Shown one piece after another: positions 57,359 through 64,000 of a stretch of DNA of 64,000 bases. Source of the stretch: CAVQGZ01 sp963712175 (GTDB lineage Bacteria > Actinomycetota > Actinomycetes > Jiangellales > Jiangellaceae); assembly GCA_963712175.1 (NCBI GenBank), contig CAVQGZ010000001.1:62001-126000 (forward strand). Reading direction: 5' to 3'. Position numbers and translations under genes: made by a program. Below the pieces are notes generated by a model. The model searched no databases. It had not been told where the DNA came from and saw only the letters and a list, made by a program, of their open reading frames with translations. Position 1 is the first letter of the stretch. Every line of letters begins with the position of its first letter.

Positions 57359-58258
57359 TCAGGCTCGGGCGGCCTCGGTGCCTCGAATGCCGGCGAACAG
57401 GTCGTCCTCGGGAAGCTCGGTCGGCACTGTGCTGCGCACGAGCTCGTAATCCTCCGTCGGCCAGGCCGACTCATGCACGTCACGGGGACAGGCGAACCAG
57501 GCGCCGTGCGGGTCGATCTGAGTCTCGTGAGCCAGCAAGGCCGCGTCACGCACGGCGAAGTAGTCCGCGCACGGAACGAACGTCGTGATGCGGTTGTCGT
57601 GCTTGGGGTCGGGCTCCCACTGCTCGAGCCGCTGGGCGTAGGGCGACTCGAGGCCACGTCGCAGCATCTCGTCGTGCAACGCCTGGGTCCGCTGCCGGTG
57701 GAACGCGTGATGGTAGTAGAGCTTCATCGGGGTCCAGGGTGCTCCAGCCTCGGCGTACCGCGACGGGTCCCCTGCCGCGTCGAACGCCTCGACGGTCACC
57801 TCGTGGCAGCGAACGTGGTCCGGATGCGGGTACCCGCCGTTCTCGTCGTACGTGGTCACGACGTGGGGGCGGAAGCGTCGGATGACCTCGACGAGCCGGC
57901 CCGCCGACTCCTCGAGCGGCACGAGCGCGAAGCAGCCGTCCGGCAGCGGCGGTGGCGGGTCGCCATCGGGGAAGCCGGAGTCGAGGTAGCCCAGCCACTC
58001 CTGGCGGATGCCCAGGATCTCGCGGGCCCGGGCCATCTCCTGCCTGCGAATCTCGGTGATGGTGGCCCAGACCTCGGGCCGGTCCATGGCCGGGTTGAGG
58101 ACGGAACCCGCCTCGCCCCCGGTGAGGGTGACGACGAGGACGTCGACTCCCTCGTCCACGTAGCGAGCCGTCGAGGCCGCGCCCTTGCTCGACTCGTCGT
58201 CCGGGTGGGCGTGCACGTGCAGCAGGCGCAGGGCCGAGGGGGTCGCAGGAGCGGGCAC
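57359..58258 (-). CDS. mca: Mycothiol S-conjugate amidase
   Basis: A 299-residue Zn amidase that cleaves mycothiol adducts into mercapturates and GlcN-Ins for detoxification. It is a paralogue of MshB, with LLHVHAHPDDESSKGAAST, VVTTYDENGGYPHPDHVRCH and the end ELPEDDLFAGIRG. Length and motifs match Mca rather than MshB (the YYHHAFHRQRTQALHDEML insertion). GTG 58258 is the likely start; a TTG at 58267 is an alternative. It is divergent from DUF4307 as in M. tuberculosis Rv1082/Rv1081c. Confidence 0.95.
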   Translation of the reverse strand: MPAPATPSALRLLHVHAHPDDESSKGAASTARYVDEGVDVLVVTLTGGEAGSVLNPAMDRPEVWATITEIRRQEMARAREILGIRQEWLGYLDSGFPDGDPPPPLPDGCFALVPLEESAGRLVEVIRRFRPHVVTTYDENGGYPHPDHVRCHEVTVEAFDAAGDPSRYAEAGAPWTPMKLYYHHAFHRQRTQALHDEMLRRGLESPYAQRLEQWEPDPKHDNRITTFVPCADYFAVRDAALLAHETQIDPHGAWFACPRDVHESAWPTEDYELVRSTVPTELPEDDLFAGIRGTEAARA

Positions 58259-58262
58259 GGGC

Positions 58263-58274
58263 CACAATGATGCC
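58263..58274 (+). promoter_or_regulatory. Leaderless promoter of the DUF4307 gene
   Basis: CACAAT, 6 nt, GTG at 58275. Confidence 0.5.
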
Positions 58275-58703
58275 GTGCCCTCGGTGCCACCGCTCCCCCC
58301 GGACCGACCCGACCTCGCTGAGCGCTACGGCGTCGCGAGCCGCACCTGGCGCTCACGAACCCCCCTGGCAGTCGCCGCCGTGCTGCTGGTCGGGCTGCTG
58401 GCCGCCACGGGATGGGGGCTGGCACAGCGCTCGACTGGTGTGCAGGTCGGCGTGCTCTCCTACGGTGACATCACCGAGTCCTCCATCACGATCACCTTGG
58501 AGGTCGTGCGCGACCCGGATCAACGGGTGGTGTGCGACGTGGCCGCAGTCGGGCAGAACCAGATCGACGTCGGGGCCGCTCGCATCGACGTGCCGACCGG
58601 TGGCGAGCGGCGCGTGGTCGTGAGCACGGCTATCCAGAGCGCCTCGGCGCCACTGGGCGCACGCCTGCTGTCGTGCCAGCCGGTGTCGACGCCGGTGGGG
58701 TAG
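58275..58703 (+). CDS. DUF4307 family membrane protein
   Basis: A 142-residue protein. A short cytoplasmic N-terminus (PLPPDRPDLAERYGV) precedes one membrane helix (LAVAAVLLVGLLAATGWGLA) and an external beta-rich domain (ITITLEVVRDPDQRVVCDVA, with a later SCQP cysteine). Both cysteines (VVCDV and LLSCQP) may form a disulphide. Found between mca and greA across actinobacteria; function unknown. Confidence 0.88.
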   Translation: MPSVPPLPPDRPDLAERYGVASRTWRSRTPLAVAAVLLVGLLAATGWGLAQRSTGVQVGVLSYGDITESSITITLEVVRDPDQRVVCDVAAVGQNQIDVGAARIDVPTGGERRVVVSTAIQSASAPLGARLLSCQPVSTPVG

Positions 58704-58756
58704 CACGTCCACCCACCCGCCCGTTGCCGCGCAGGGACGCCTCGACTCTCCCGGGC

Positions 58757-58762
58757 TAGGCT
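58757..58762 (+). promoter_or_regulatory. Candidate -10 box of greA
   Basis: TAGGCT, 42 nt before the GTG start, which here has a canonical AAGGAG ribosome site. This gene therefore seems to have a leader. Confidence 0.4.
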
Positions 58763-58804
58763 TGCGCCTTTCGTCTGACGCACCCCGCGACAAGGAGCTC
58801 CGCT

Positions 58805-59308
58805 GTGACCTCGCCCCACGACAACGTCGCCTGGCTGACCCAGGAGGCCTTCGACACGGTGAAGGCCGAGCTCGACCAGCTGCGCACCGTGGGTCGCAGC
58901 GAGATCGCCAAGCGCATCGAGGCCGCCCGCGCCGAGGGCGACCTGTCGGAGAACGGCGGCTACCACGCCGCCAAGGAGGAGCAGGGCAAGCAGGAGGCGC
59001 GCATCCGTCAGCTGCAGGACCTGCTGCACCGAGCCCAGGTCGGCGAACGTCCGGCCGACGACGGAACCGTCGCCCCCGGCATGGTCGTCACCGTCAAGTT
59101 CGCCGGGGACGACGAGACCGAGACGTTCCTCCTGGGCTCTCGCGAGATGGCCAGCATGGACGCGACCATCGACCACGAGGTCTACTCGCCGAACTCCCCG
59201 CTCGGCAGCGCCATCTCCGGGCACACGGTCGGCGACACCGTCACCTTCGAGACACCCACCGGTCGCACCATGGGCGTCGAGATCGTCGAGGCTACGCCGC
59301 TCGCCTGA
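58805..59308 (+). CDS. greA: Transcription elongation factor GreA
   Basis: A 167-residue factor that stimulates transcript cleavage in backtracked RNA polymerase. The N-terminal coiled coil ends in AEGDLSENGGYHAAKEEQGK with the acidic tip (Asp/Glu) used in catalysis. The C-terminal FKBP-like domain has VVTVKFAGDDETETFLLG and SPLGSAISGHTVGDTV. Position equals Rv1080c. Confidence 0.95.
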   Translation: MTSPHDNVAWLTQEAFDTVKAELDQLRTVGRSEIAKRIEAARAEGDLSENGGYHAAKEEQGKQEARIRQLQDLLHRAQVGERPADDGTVAPGMVVTVKFAGDDETETFLLGSREMASMDATIDHEVYSPNSPLGSAISGHTVGDTVTFETPTGRTMGVEIVEATPLA

Positions 59309-59311
59309 GGC

Positions 59312-60154
59312 TCAGCGACTGGTGCGGTTGTACGTCCGGACGCCCATCGGCGCGAACACCGCGACGATGACGACCACCCAGATCACCGACAGCAGGTAGG
59401 GGTTCTCGCTCGGCCACGACCCGGTCGACGCGACCGGGTTGCCGAAGAGCTGACGCACCGACTGGGTGATGGCGCTGAAGGGGTTCCACTCTGCGAAGGG
59501 CTGGAGCCAGTCCGGCAGCGACTCGAGCGGCACGAACACGTTCGAGACGAAGGACAGGGGGAAGATCGTGATGAAGCCCATCTGCTGGACCACCTCGACG
59601 GTCGGGGCACGCATGCCCAGCCACACCCCGATCCAGGTCATGGCGAACGTGAACGCCCCCAGGAGCAGCACGGCCCACACGAAGTCCGTGAGGCTGCCGT
59701 TGACCCGCCACCCGACGATGAGTCCGGTGATCATCAGAACCACGAGAATCACGGCGTTGTAGACCACGTCGGCCACCACACGTCCGCCGACGACGGCCGA
59801 GCGGGCCATCGGTAGCGAGCGGAACCGGTCGATCAGTCCCTTGTTCATGTCGTCGTTCATGCCGACGGCGGTGGTGATCGCCGCGAAGCCGAGCGTCTGC
59901 ACGAAGATGCCGGGCATCAGGTAGTTGCGGTAGACCTCTGCCCCACCGTCACCGACGGGGATGGCCCCACCGAAGACGAACGCGAACAGCAGGACGAACA
60001 TGATCGACTGCAGCACGGCAAAGATGGCCAGCTCGGGGATACGGGTGACGCGTTTGAGGTTGCGCCAGACGATCACCTGCCCATCGGCGAGGGCAGGACC
60101 GAGGCCGGTCACGGCCTGCGTGGGCCCCTGAGTCTGGGTGGTCGTGGTCGTCAT
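59312..60154 (-). CDS. ABC-2 type transporter permease (DrrB-like)
   Basis: A 280-residue permease with six hydrophobic segments (IFAVLQSIMFVLLFAFVFGG, VLLLGAFTFAMTWIGVWLGM, IFPLSFVSNVFVPLESLPDW). It resembles daunorubicin-type DrrB exporters. Its ATG overlaps the ATPase stop by one base. It probably exports a hydrophobic compound or lipid; no biosynthetic cluster is nearby. Confidence 0.9.
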   Translation of the reverse strand: MTTTTTQTQGPTQAVTGLGPALADGQVIVWRNLKRVTRIPELAIFAVLQSIMFVLLFAFVFGGAIPVGDGGAEVYRNYLMPGIFVQTLGFAAITTAVGMNDDMNKGLIDRFRSLPMARSAVVGGRVVADVVYNAVILVVLMITGLIVGWRVNGSLTDFVWAVLLLGAFTFAMTWIGVWLGMRAPTVEVVQQMGFITIFPLSFVSNVFVPLESLPDWLQPFAEWNPFSAITQSVRQLFGNPVASTGSWPSENPYLLSVIWVVVIVAVFAPMGVRTYNRTSR

Positions 60155-61158
60155 CAGCTTCTCCTCGAGCCGGCTGCGACCTCGGGCTCGTCGTCGTCCG
60201 CTGTCACCTCGGCGGCATGACCCGTGAGCGACAGGAAGACGTCGTCAAGGGTCGGACGCCGAAGGCCGATGTCGTCGATGACGATCTTGAGCTCGTCGAG
60301 GTCGCGAACCACCTCCGTGAGGTGGGCGGCGCCCCCCGTCGAGGGAACCGTGATGCGTCGAGTGTGGGCGTCGATCTCAGCCGGGCCGACCGCGTCGCGA
60401 CCCAGCACGGCCACGGCCTCATCGATCCGGGTCTGGTCGCGCACGACCACCTCGATGCGCTCGCCCCCCACCTGGGACTTCAGCTCGTCGGCGGTCCCAC
60501 GGGCGATGATGCGGCCGTGGTCGACGACGGCGATCGTGTCGGCAAGCTCGTCGGCCTCCTCCAGGTACTGGGTCGTGAGCAGCAGGGTCGTTCCCTCCCG
60601 TACAAGGCCCCGGATGACCTCCCACATCCCCAAGCGGCTGCGGGGGTCCAGCCCCGTCGTCGGCTCGTCGAGGAAGAGCAGGCGCGGGTGGCCGATGAGC
60701 GCGGATGCGAGGTCGAGGCGTCGCCGCATGCCACCGGAGTAGGTCTTGGCGACGCGGTCCGCGGCATCGCTGAGGCTGAACTGCTCCAACAGCTCCGACG
60801 CCCGCTCGCGCGCCACCGCTCGTGGCATCTGGTAGAGCCGCCCGAACATCGTGAGGTTCTCCCGGCCGGTGAGGTTCTCGTCAACCGCCGCGTACTGGCC
60901 GGACAGTCCGATGGAGTGACGCACCTTCTGCGCCTGCGCGACGACGTCGTAGCCTGCAACCGTGGCCCGGCCCTCGTCCGGGCGCAGCAGCGTCGCCAGG
61001 ATCCTTACGGTCGTGGTCTTGCCGGCGCCGTTCGGCCCCAGCAGTCCGAGGACGCTGCCCTCGCGCACCTCCAGGTCGACCCCGTCCAGAGCCCGCACCT
61101 CGCCGGCACCCCGGCTTCGGTAGATCTTGACCAGGCCCTCTGCCTCGATCGCACTCAT
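60154..61158 (-). CDS. Daunorubicin-resistance-type ABC transporter ATP-binding protein (DrrA-like)
   Basis: A 334-residue ATPase. Walker A is GLLGPNGAGKTTTVRIL, the Q-loop GLSGQYAAVDENLTG, the signature KTYSGGMRRRLDLASALIGH, Walker B LLFLDEPTTGLDPRSR and the H-loop TQYLEEADELAD. A C-terminal DUF4162-like extension (IVIDDIGLRRPTLDDVFLSL) is typical of DrrA. The ATPase and permease form a two-gene exporter operon. Confidence 0.93.
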   Translation of the reverse strand: MSAIEAEGLVKIYRSRGAGEVRALDGVDLEVREGSVLGLLGPNGAGKTTTVRILATLLRPDEGRATVAGYDVVAQAQKVRHSIGLSGQYAAVDENLTGRENLTMFGRLYQMPRAVARERASELLEQFSLSDAADRVAKTYSGGMRRRLDLASALIGHPRLLFLDEPTTGLDPRSRLGMWEVIRGLVREGTTLLLTTQYLEEADELADTIAVVDHGRIIARGTADELKSQVGGERIEVVVRDQTRIDEAVAVLGRDAVGPAEIDAHTRRITVPSTGGAAHLTEVVRDLDELKIVIDDIGLRRPTLDDVFLSLTGHAAEVTADDDEPEVAAGSRRS

Positions 61159-61269
61159 CCCGCGCCTCTCACCTCGCCTCGCCCACCCCTGCTTGCCGCA
61201 CGAGGCTAAGCGCGATGGGCGTACACCACATTCCCACGTCCGCCGGTCCGGCTGCGACCCGGCATGACA

Positions 61270-62490
61270 TCAGCCCAGCTCCCGCGCCAGGTACCCGTGC
61301 TCTGCCAGCCCGCGCAGGATGGTGTCGCGGTGAGTCAGGCCCCGCGTCTCCACATGGAGCAAGACGTCCACGTCGGCGACGGCGAGCGACGCCCTGGTGC
61401 GCTCGTGGACCACGTCCAGCACGTTGGCTCCCAAGTCGGCCAGGTGTCCGAGCAGGTCCGCGAGGGCTCCCGGCTGGTCACGGATCGGCGTGATGAACGC
61501 GAGGTAGCGCCCGTCGGCTGCCAGCCCGTGCCGTACCACCCGGAGCAGGAGCAAGGGATCGATGTTGCCGCCGGAGACCGTCGCCACGACGGGTCCGTCC
61601 ACGTCGACCTTGCCGGACGCGAGCGCGGCCACGGCCACCGCCCCCGCCGGTTCGGCGACGAGCTTGTTGCGCTCGAGCAGGCGCACAAGGGCCCGGGAGA
61701 TGTCGTCCTCGCCCACCGTCACGACCTCGTCGACGTGCTCGGCGATGATCGCGAAGGGCAGGTCGCCCGGTCGCCCGACGGCGATGCCGTCGGCCATCGT
61801 GGTCATCGACTCCAGCGGCACCGGATGTCCGACCCACAACGACGGTGGGTAGGCGGCCGCACCCTCGGCCTGCACCCCGACGATGCGGACGCCCGGCCGG
61901 GCATGCTTGATCACCGCGGCGATACCGGCCAGCAGCCCGCCGCCACCGGTGCAGACCACGACGGTGCCGACGTCCGGTACCTGGCTGAGGATCTCCAGAC
62001 CGACGCTGCCCTGACCGGCCACGATGTCGGGGTGGTCGAACGGGTGCACGAAGACCGCACGCGTCTCCTCGGCGAAGGCAAGGGCCGCTTGCACGGCTGT
62101 GTCGACCGTCGTCCCCGCGAAGCGGACCTGCGCGCCGTACCCGCGGGTGGCGCGCTCCTTGACCAGCGACGCCCCCTCCGGCATGAACACGGTCGCCGGC
62201 GTGTCGAGAAGCGATGCTGCCAGAGCCACTCCTTGCGCGTGGTTGCCGGCGCTGGCCGCCACGACGCCGCGAGCGCGCTCGTCCGGGGACAGGCGGGCGA
62301 CGCGGGTGTAGGCGCCGCGGATCTTGAACGACCCGGCTCGCTGCAGGTTCTCGCACTTGAGGTGGACCGGAACGCCCAGATGCTCACTCAGCCACCGCGC
62401 CCCCTCGACCGGGGTTCGCCGCACGACCGGGGCCATCGTCCCGGCTGCTCGCACAGCGTCGAGCGCTGTTCGCGTCACCAAGTCCTCCAC
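61270..62490 (-). CDS. ilvA: Threonine ammonia-lyase (catabolic type) with ACT domain
   Basis: A 406-residue PLP enzyme that deaminates threonine to 2-oxobutanoate. The PLP lysine is in RAGSFKIRGAYTRV (about residue 55), with AGNHAQGVALAAS and the phosphate-binding GGGGLLAGIAAVIKHA. A single ACT-like C-terminal domain (VVRHGLAADGRYLAFITPI, GALADLLGHLADLGANVLDV) is smaller than in E. coli IlvA. Start GTG 62490 is fixed by a CAGACT box 7 nt upstream, leaving 90 bp to the divergent marR gene. Confidence 0.92.
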   Translation of the reverse strand: MEDLVTRTALDAVRAAGTMAPVVRRTPVEGARWLSEHLGVPVHLKCENLQRAGSFKIRGAYTRVARLSPDERARGVVAASAGNHAQGVALAASLLDTPATVFMPEGASLVKERATRGYGAQVRFAGTTVDTAVQAALAFAEETRAVFVHPFDHPDIVAGQGSVGLEILSQVPDVGTVVVCTGGGGLLAGIAAVIKHARPGVRIVGVQAEGAAAYPPSLWVGHPVPLESMTTMADGIAVGRPGDLPFAIIAEHVDEVVTVGEDDISRALVRLLERNKLVAEPAGAVAVAALASGKVDVDGPVVATVSGGNIDPLLLLRVVRHGLAADGRYLAFITPIRDQPGALADLLGHLADLGANVLDVVHERTRASLAVADVDVLLHVETRGLTHRDTILRGLAEHGYLARELG

Positions 62491-62503
62491 CTCAGCCAGT
62501 CTG
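62491..62503 (-). promoter_or_regulatory. Leaderless promoter of ilvA
   Basis: The minus strand reads CAGACT, 7 nt, GTG at 62490. Confidence 0.5.
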
Positions 62504-62568
62504 CCCCTCCCGGACACGCGGCGGGGGCGGCGAGGCGATCTCGGATGCGGGGCAGGACGGCGCGGGCT

Positions 62569-62590
62569 TATTGTTGCGTGGTGCAAGCAA
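62569..62590 (+). promoter_or_regulatory. Promoter and candidate auto-operator of marR
   Basis: A TATTGT box (62569-62574) is 6 nt before GTG 62581. The inverted repeat TTGC-GTGGT-GCAA (62574-62586) spans the start codon and touches the -10, a suitable site for MarR autoregulation. Confidence 0.45.
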
Positions 62591-63054
62591 CAGTCTCGTC
62601 CCCTCCAGCCGCGGTGTGCCCGGCGCTGGACACGACGTCAACGCTGGTAGCCGACCTCTTCCGGATCGCCCGTCGGTTGCGCCGAAGCGGTGGACCCGCG
62701 CAGATCGACATCGCGGCGCTCATGCTCCTGCACCGGCTGGCCTTCGACGGGCCCAAGCGGTCTGCCGACCTGGCCGCCGACGTCGGCCTGGACACGTCCA
62801 CGGTGAGCCGGCACGTCAAGGCTCTCGACGACGCCGGTCTCGTCACGCGTGAGCCCGATCCGGCCGACGGGCGGTCGTTCCGGCTGAGCGTGACGTCGCG
62901 GGGAACCGAGGAGATGGTTGCGGCCCTGCGGCGGCGGGAGCGCAGCGTCGAGGAGGCCCTGCGTCCCTGGGAGGACGCGGACGTCGCGGTACTGCGAACG
63001 CTTCTCGGCCGCCTGGCCGACGACCTTGAACGAATCGGTGAGGAGACACGATGA
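62581..63054 (+). CDS. MarR family transcriptional regulator
   Basis: A 157-residue winged-helix regulator. The recognition region is VGLDTSTVSRHVKALDDAGL followed by the wing VTREPDPADGRSFRLSVTS. N- and C-terminal helices would form the dimer interface. It overlaps the downstream efflux gene region (ATGA at 63051), so it most likely controls that drug exporter and itself. Confidence 0.92.
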   Translation: MQATVSSPPAAVCPALDTTSTLVADLFRIARRLRRSGGPAQIDIAALMLLHRLAFDGPKRSADLAADVGLDTSTVSRHVKALDDAGLVTREPDPADGRSFRLSVTSRGTEEMVAALRRRERSVEEALRPWEDADVAVLRTLLGRLADDLERIGEETR

Positions 63055-63124
63055 GCGGCACGACACCCCGTCGGAGCAGCCCGCTGCTGCGGTCGAGGCG
63101 ATAGGCGCGGAGAAGTCGGGCGCC

Positions 63125-64000
63125 ATGACCCACCGAGAGGTGCTCGTCGTGATCGGCGGGCTCATGGTCGGGCTGTTCCTGGCCGCCCTCGACCAGACCA
63201 TCGTGGCCACTGCCCTGCCGACGATCGTGGGTGAGCTCGGCGGCATCGAGCAGTACTCCTGGACGGTGACGGCGTACCTGCTCACAGCGACGGCGTCGAC
63301 GCCGCTGTACGGGAAGATCGGCGACCTCTACGGGCGCAAGTCGGTCTTCCAGGCCGCTGTGGTGATCTTCATCGGCGGCTCGCTGATCTCAGCCGTCGCC
63401 ACGAACATGGGCGTCCTCATCGCCGGTCGCGCGGTCCAGGGGCTGGGCGCCGGTGGCCTGATCGCGTTGACCCTCGCCATCGTCGGCGACATCGTGAGCC
63501 CGCGAGAGAGGGGCCGGTACCAGGGCCTGTTCGGCGCCGTCTTCGGCATCTCGAGCGTGCTCGGGCCGCTGCTGGGGGGCTTCTTCACCGAGTCGCTCTC
63601 GTGGCGCCTGGTGTTCTGGATCAACGTGCCGTTGGGTCTCGTCGCGCTGTTCACGATCCAGCGCACGCTGCATTTGCCGAAGAAGCGTGTCGAGCACTCG
63701 ATCGACTACGTGGGAGCGGGCCTCATCGTGGCAGCAGTGAGCGCGATCCTGCTCGTCACCGTCTGGGGCGGCAACCAGTACGAGTGGAGCTCGCCGATGA
63801 TCATCGGGCTGGCGACCCTCGGCCTGGCGCTCGTTGCCGTCTTCATCGCCTGGGAGCTGCGGGTGCCCGAACCCCTGCTCCCCATGCGCCTGTTCAAGAA
63901 CCCCGTGTTCAGCAACACGAGCGCGGTCAGCTTCATGTTCGGCTTCGCGTTCTTCGGTGCCATCATCTACCTGCCCGTCTACCTGCAGGTGGTTCGCGGC
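63125..64000 (+). CDS. MFS drug efflux transporter (DHA2/EmrB-QacA type), partial
   Basis: The first 292 residues of a 14-helix-type exporter; the C-terminus is beyond the right edge. Motif A is LYGKIGDLYGRKSVFQ, motif C-like GAVFGISSVLGPLLGGFFTE, and the early FLAALDQTIVATALPTIVGE marks the DHA2 family. The start is doubtful. ATG 63125 is the safe choice. An ATGA-coupled ATG at 63051 with a GAGGAG ribosome site runs into a stop after 17 codons, but adding one C in the CCCC run at 63066-63069 would connect it to SEQPAAAVEAIGAEKSGAMT in frame with 63125. A GTG at 63038 is also in frame. Confidence 0.9.
   Translation, partial: MTHREVLVVIGGLMVGLFLAALDQTIVATALPTIVGELGGIEQYSWTVTAYLLTATASTPLYGKIGDLYGRKSVFQAAVVIFIGGSLISAVATNMGVLIAGRAVQGLGAGGLIALTLAIVGDIVSPRERGRYQGLFGAVFGISSVLGPLLGGFFTESLSWRLVFWINVPLGLVALFTIQRTLHLPKKRVEHSIDYVGAGLIVAAVSAILLVTVWGGNQYEWSSPMIIGLATLGLALVAVFIAWELRVPEPLLPMRLFKNPVFSNTSAVSFMFGFAFFGAIIYLPVYLQVVRG

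Overview
The window is about 70% GC, densely packed on both strands, and reads as the chromosome of a mycothiol-producing actinobacterium. It encodes MshB (4599-3685, minus) and Mca (58258-57359, minus), a PIN-PhoH protein, DUF4245, DUF4307, DUF6113 and DUF1707 proteins, and many genes that appear to be transcribed without a leader from a TANNNT-type -10 box 6-7 nt before the start codon. The gene set suggests Propionibacteriales (a Nocardioides/Aeromicrobium-like organism), but the genus is an inference. I see no rRNA, tRNA, CRISPR array, integrase or insertion-sequence transposase.

Region 1 (1-16.5 kb): dapC (cut by the left edge), a 7Fe ferredoxin, a VanW-family protein, a DUF6113 membrane protein and mshB run leftward. 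A secreted-peptide-type S9 peptidase runs rightward. A peptide ABC importer (two binding proteins, two permeases, two ATPases) and typA run leftward. The gene set resembles the M. tuberculosis Rv1165 (typA) - lpqW - mshB - fdxC - Rv1178 neighbourhood. Several genes here carry apparent one-base indels: ferredoxin, VanW, dppC, dppA (about seven) and typA (two).

Region 2 (16.5-31.6 kb): a mixed accessory stretch. It holds a NUDIX-APH fusion, pterin dehydratase, ArfB, a formate/nitrite-type channel, a DUF1707 protein, a CoA-binding protein, a 73-residue Tudor/CarD-like protein, a DEAD-box helicase, an EamA exporter, a zinc-ribbon protein, an orphan E1 alpha/beta pair of a 2-oxoacid dehydrogenase, a DM13 protein, a cupin, an orphan tail/baseplate-like protein, DUF1801, GNAT and an F420-type oxidoreductase.

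Region 3 (31.8-59.3 kb): ychF, rmuC, ispH, xseA, xseB, DUF4245, a PfkB kinase, a second DUF1707 protein, an AbiEi/DUF559 gene bracketed by two copies of a palindromic repeat, an Fe-S fumarase, a methyltransferase-like membrane protein, fumC, PIN-PhoH, an isoprenyl transferase, a hemolysin III/TrhA protein, a universal stress protein, phosphoglucomutase, and a four-gene operon (nifJ - dihydroorotate-dehydrogenase-like - ferredoxin/NADP reductase - DUF255). A small membrane protein, mca, DUF4307 and greA follow. This strongly resembles the Rv1080c-Rv1112 order of M. tuberculosis, with the nifJ module and the DUF559 unit as differences.

Region 4 (59.3-64 kb): a DrrAB-type exporter, ilvA, and a MarR regulator followed by an MFS drug-efflux gene cut by the right edge.

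The observations most worth following are the palindrome-bracketed AbiEi/DUF559 nuclease gene, the NUDIX-APH fusion, the nifJ/FNR operon and the orphan E1 pair.
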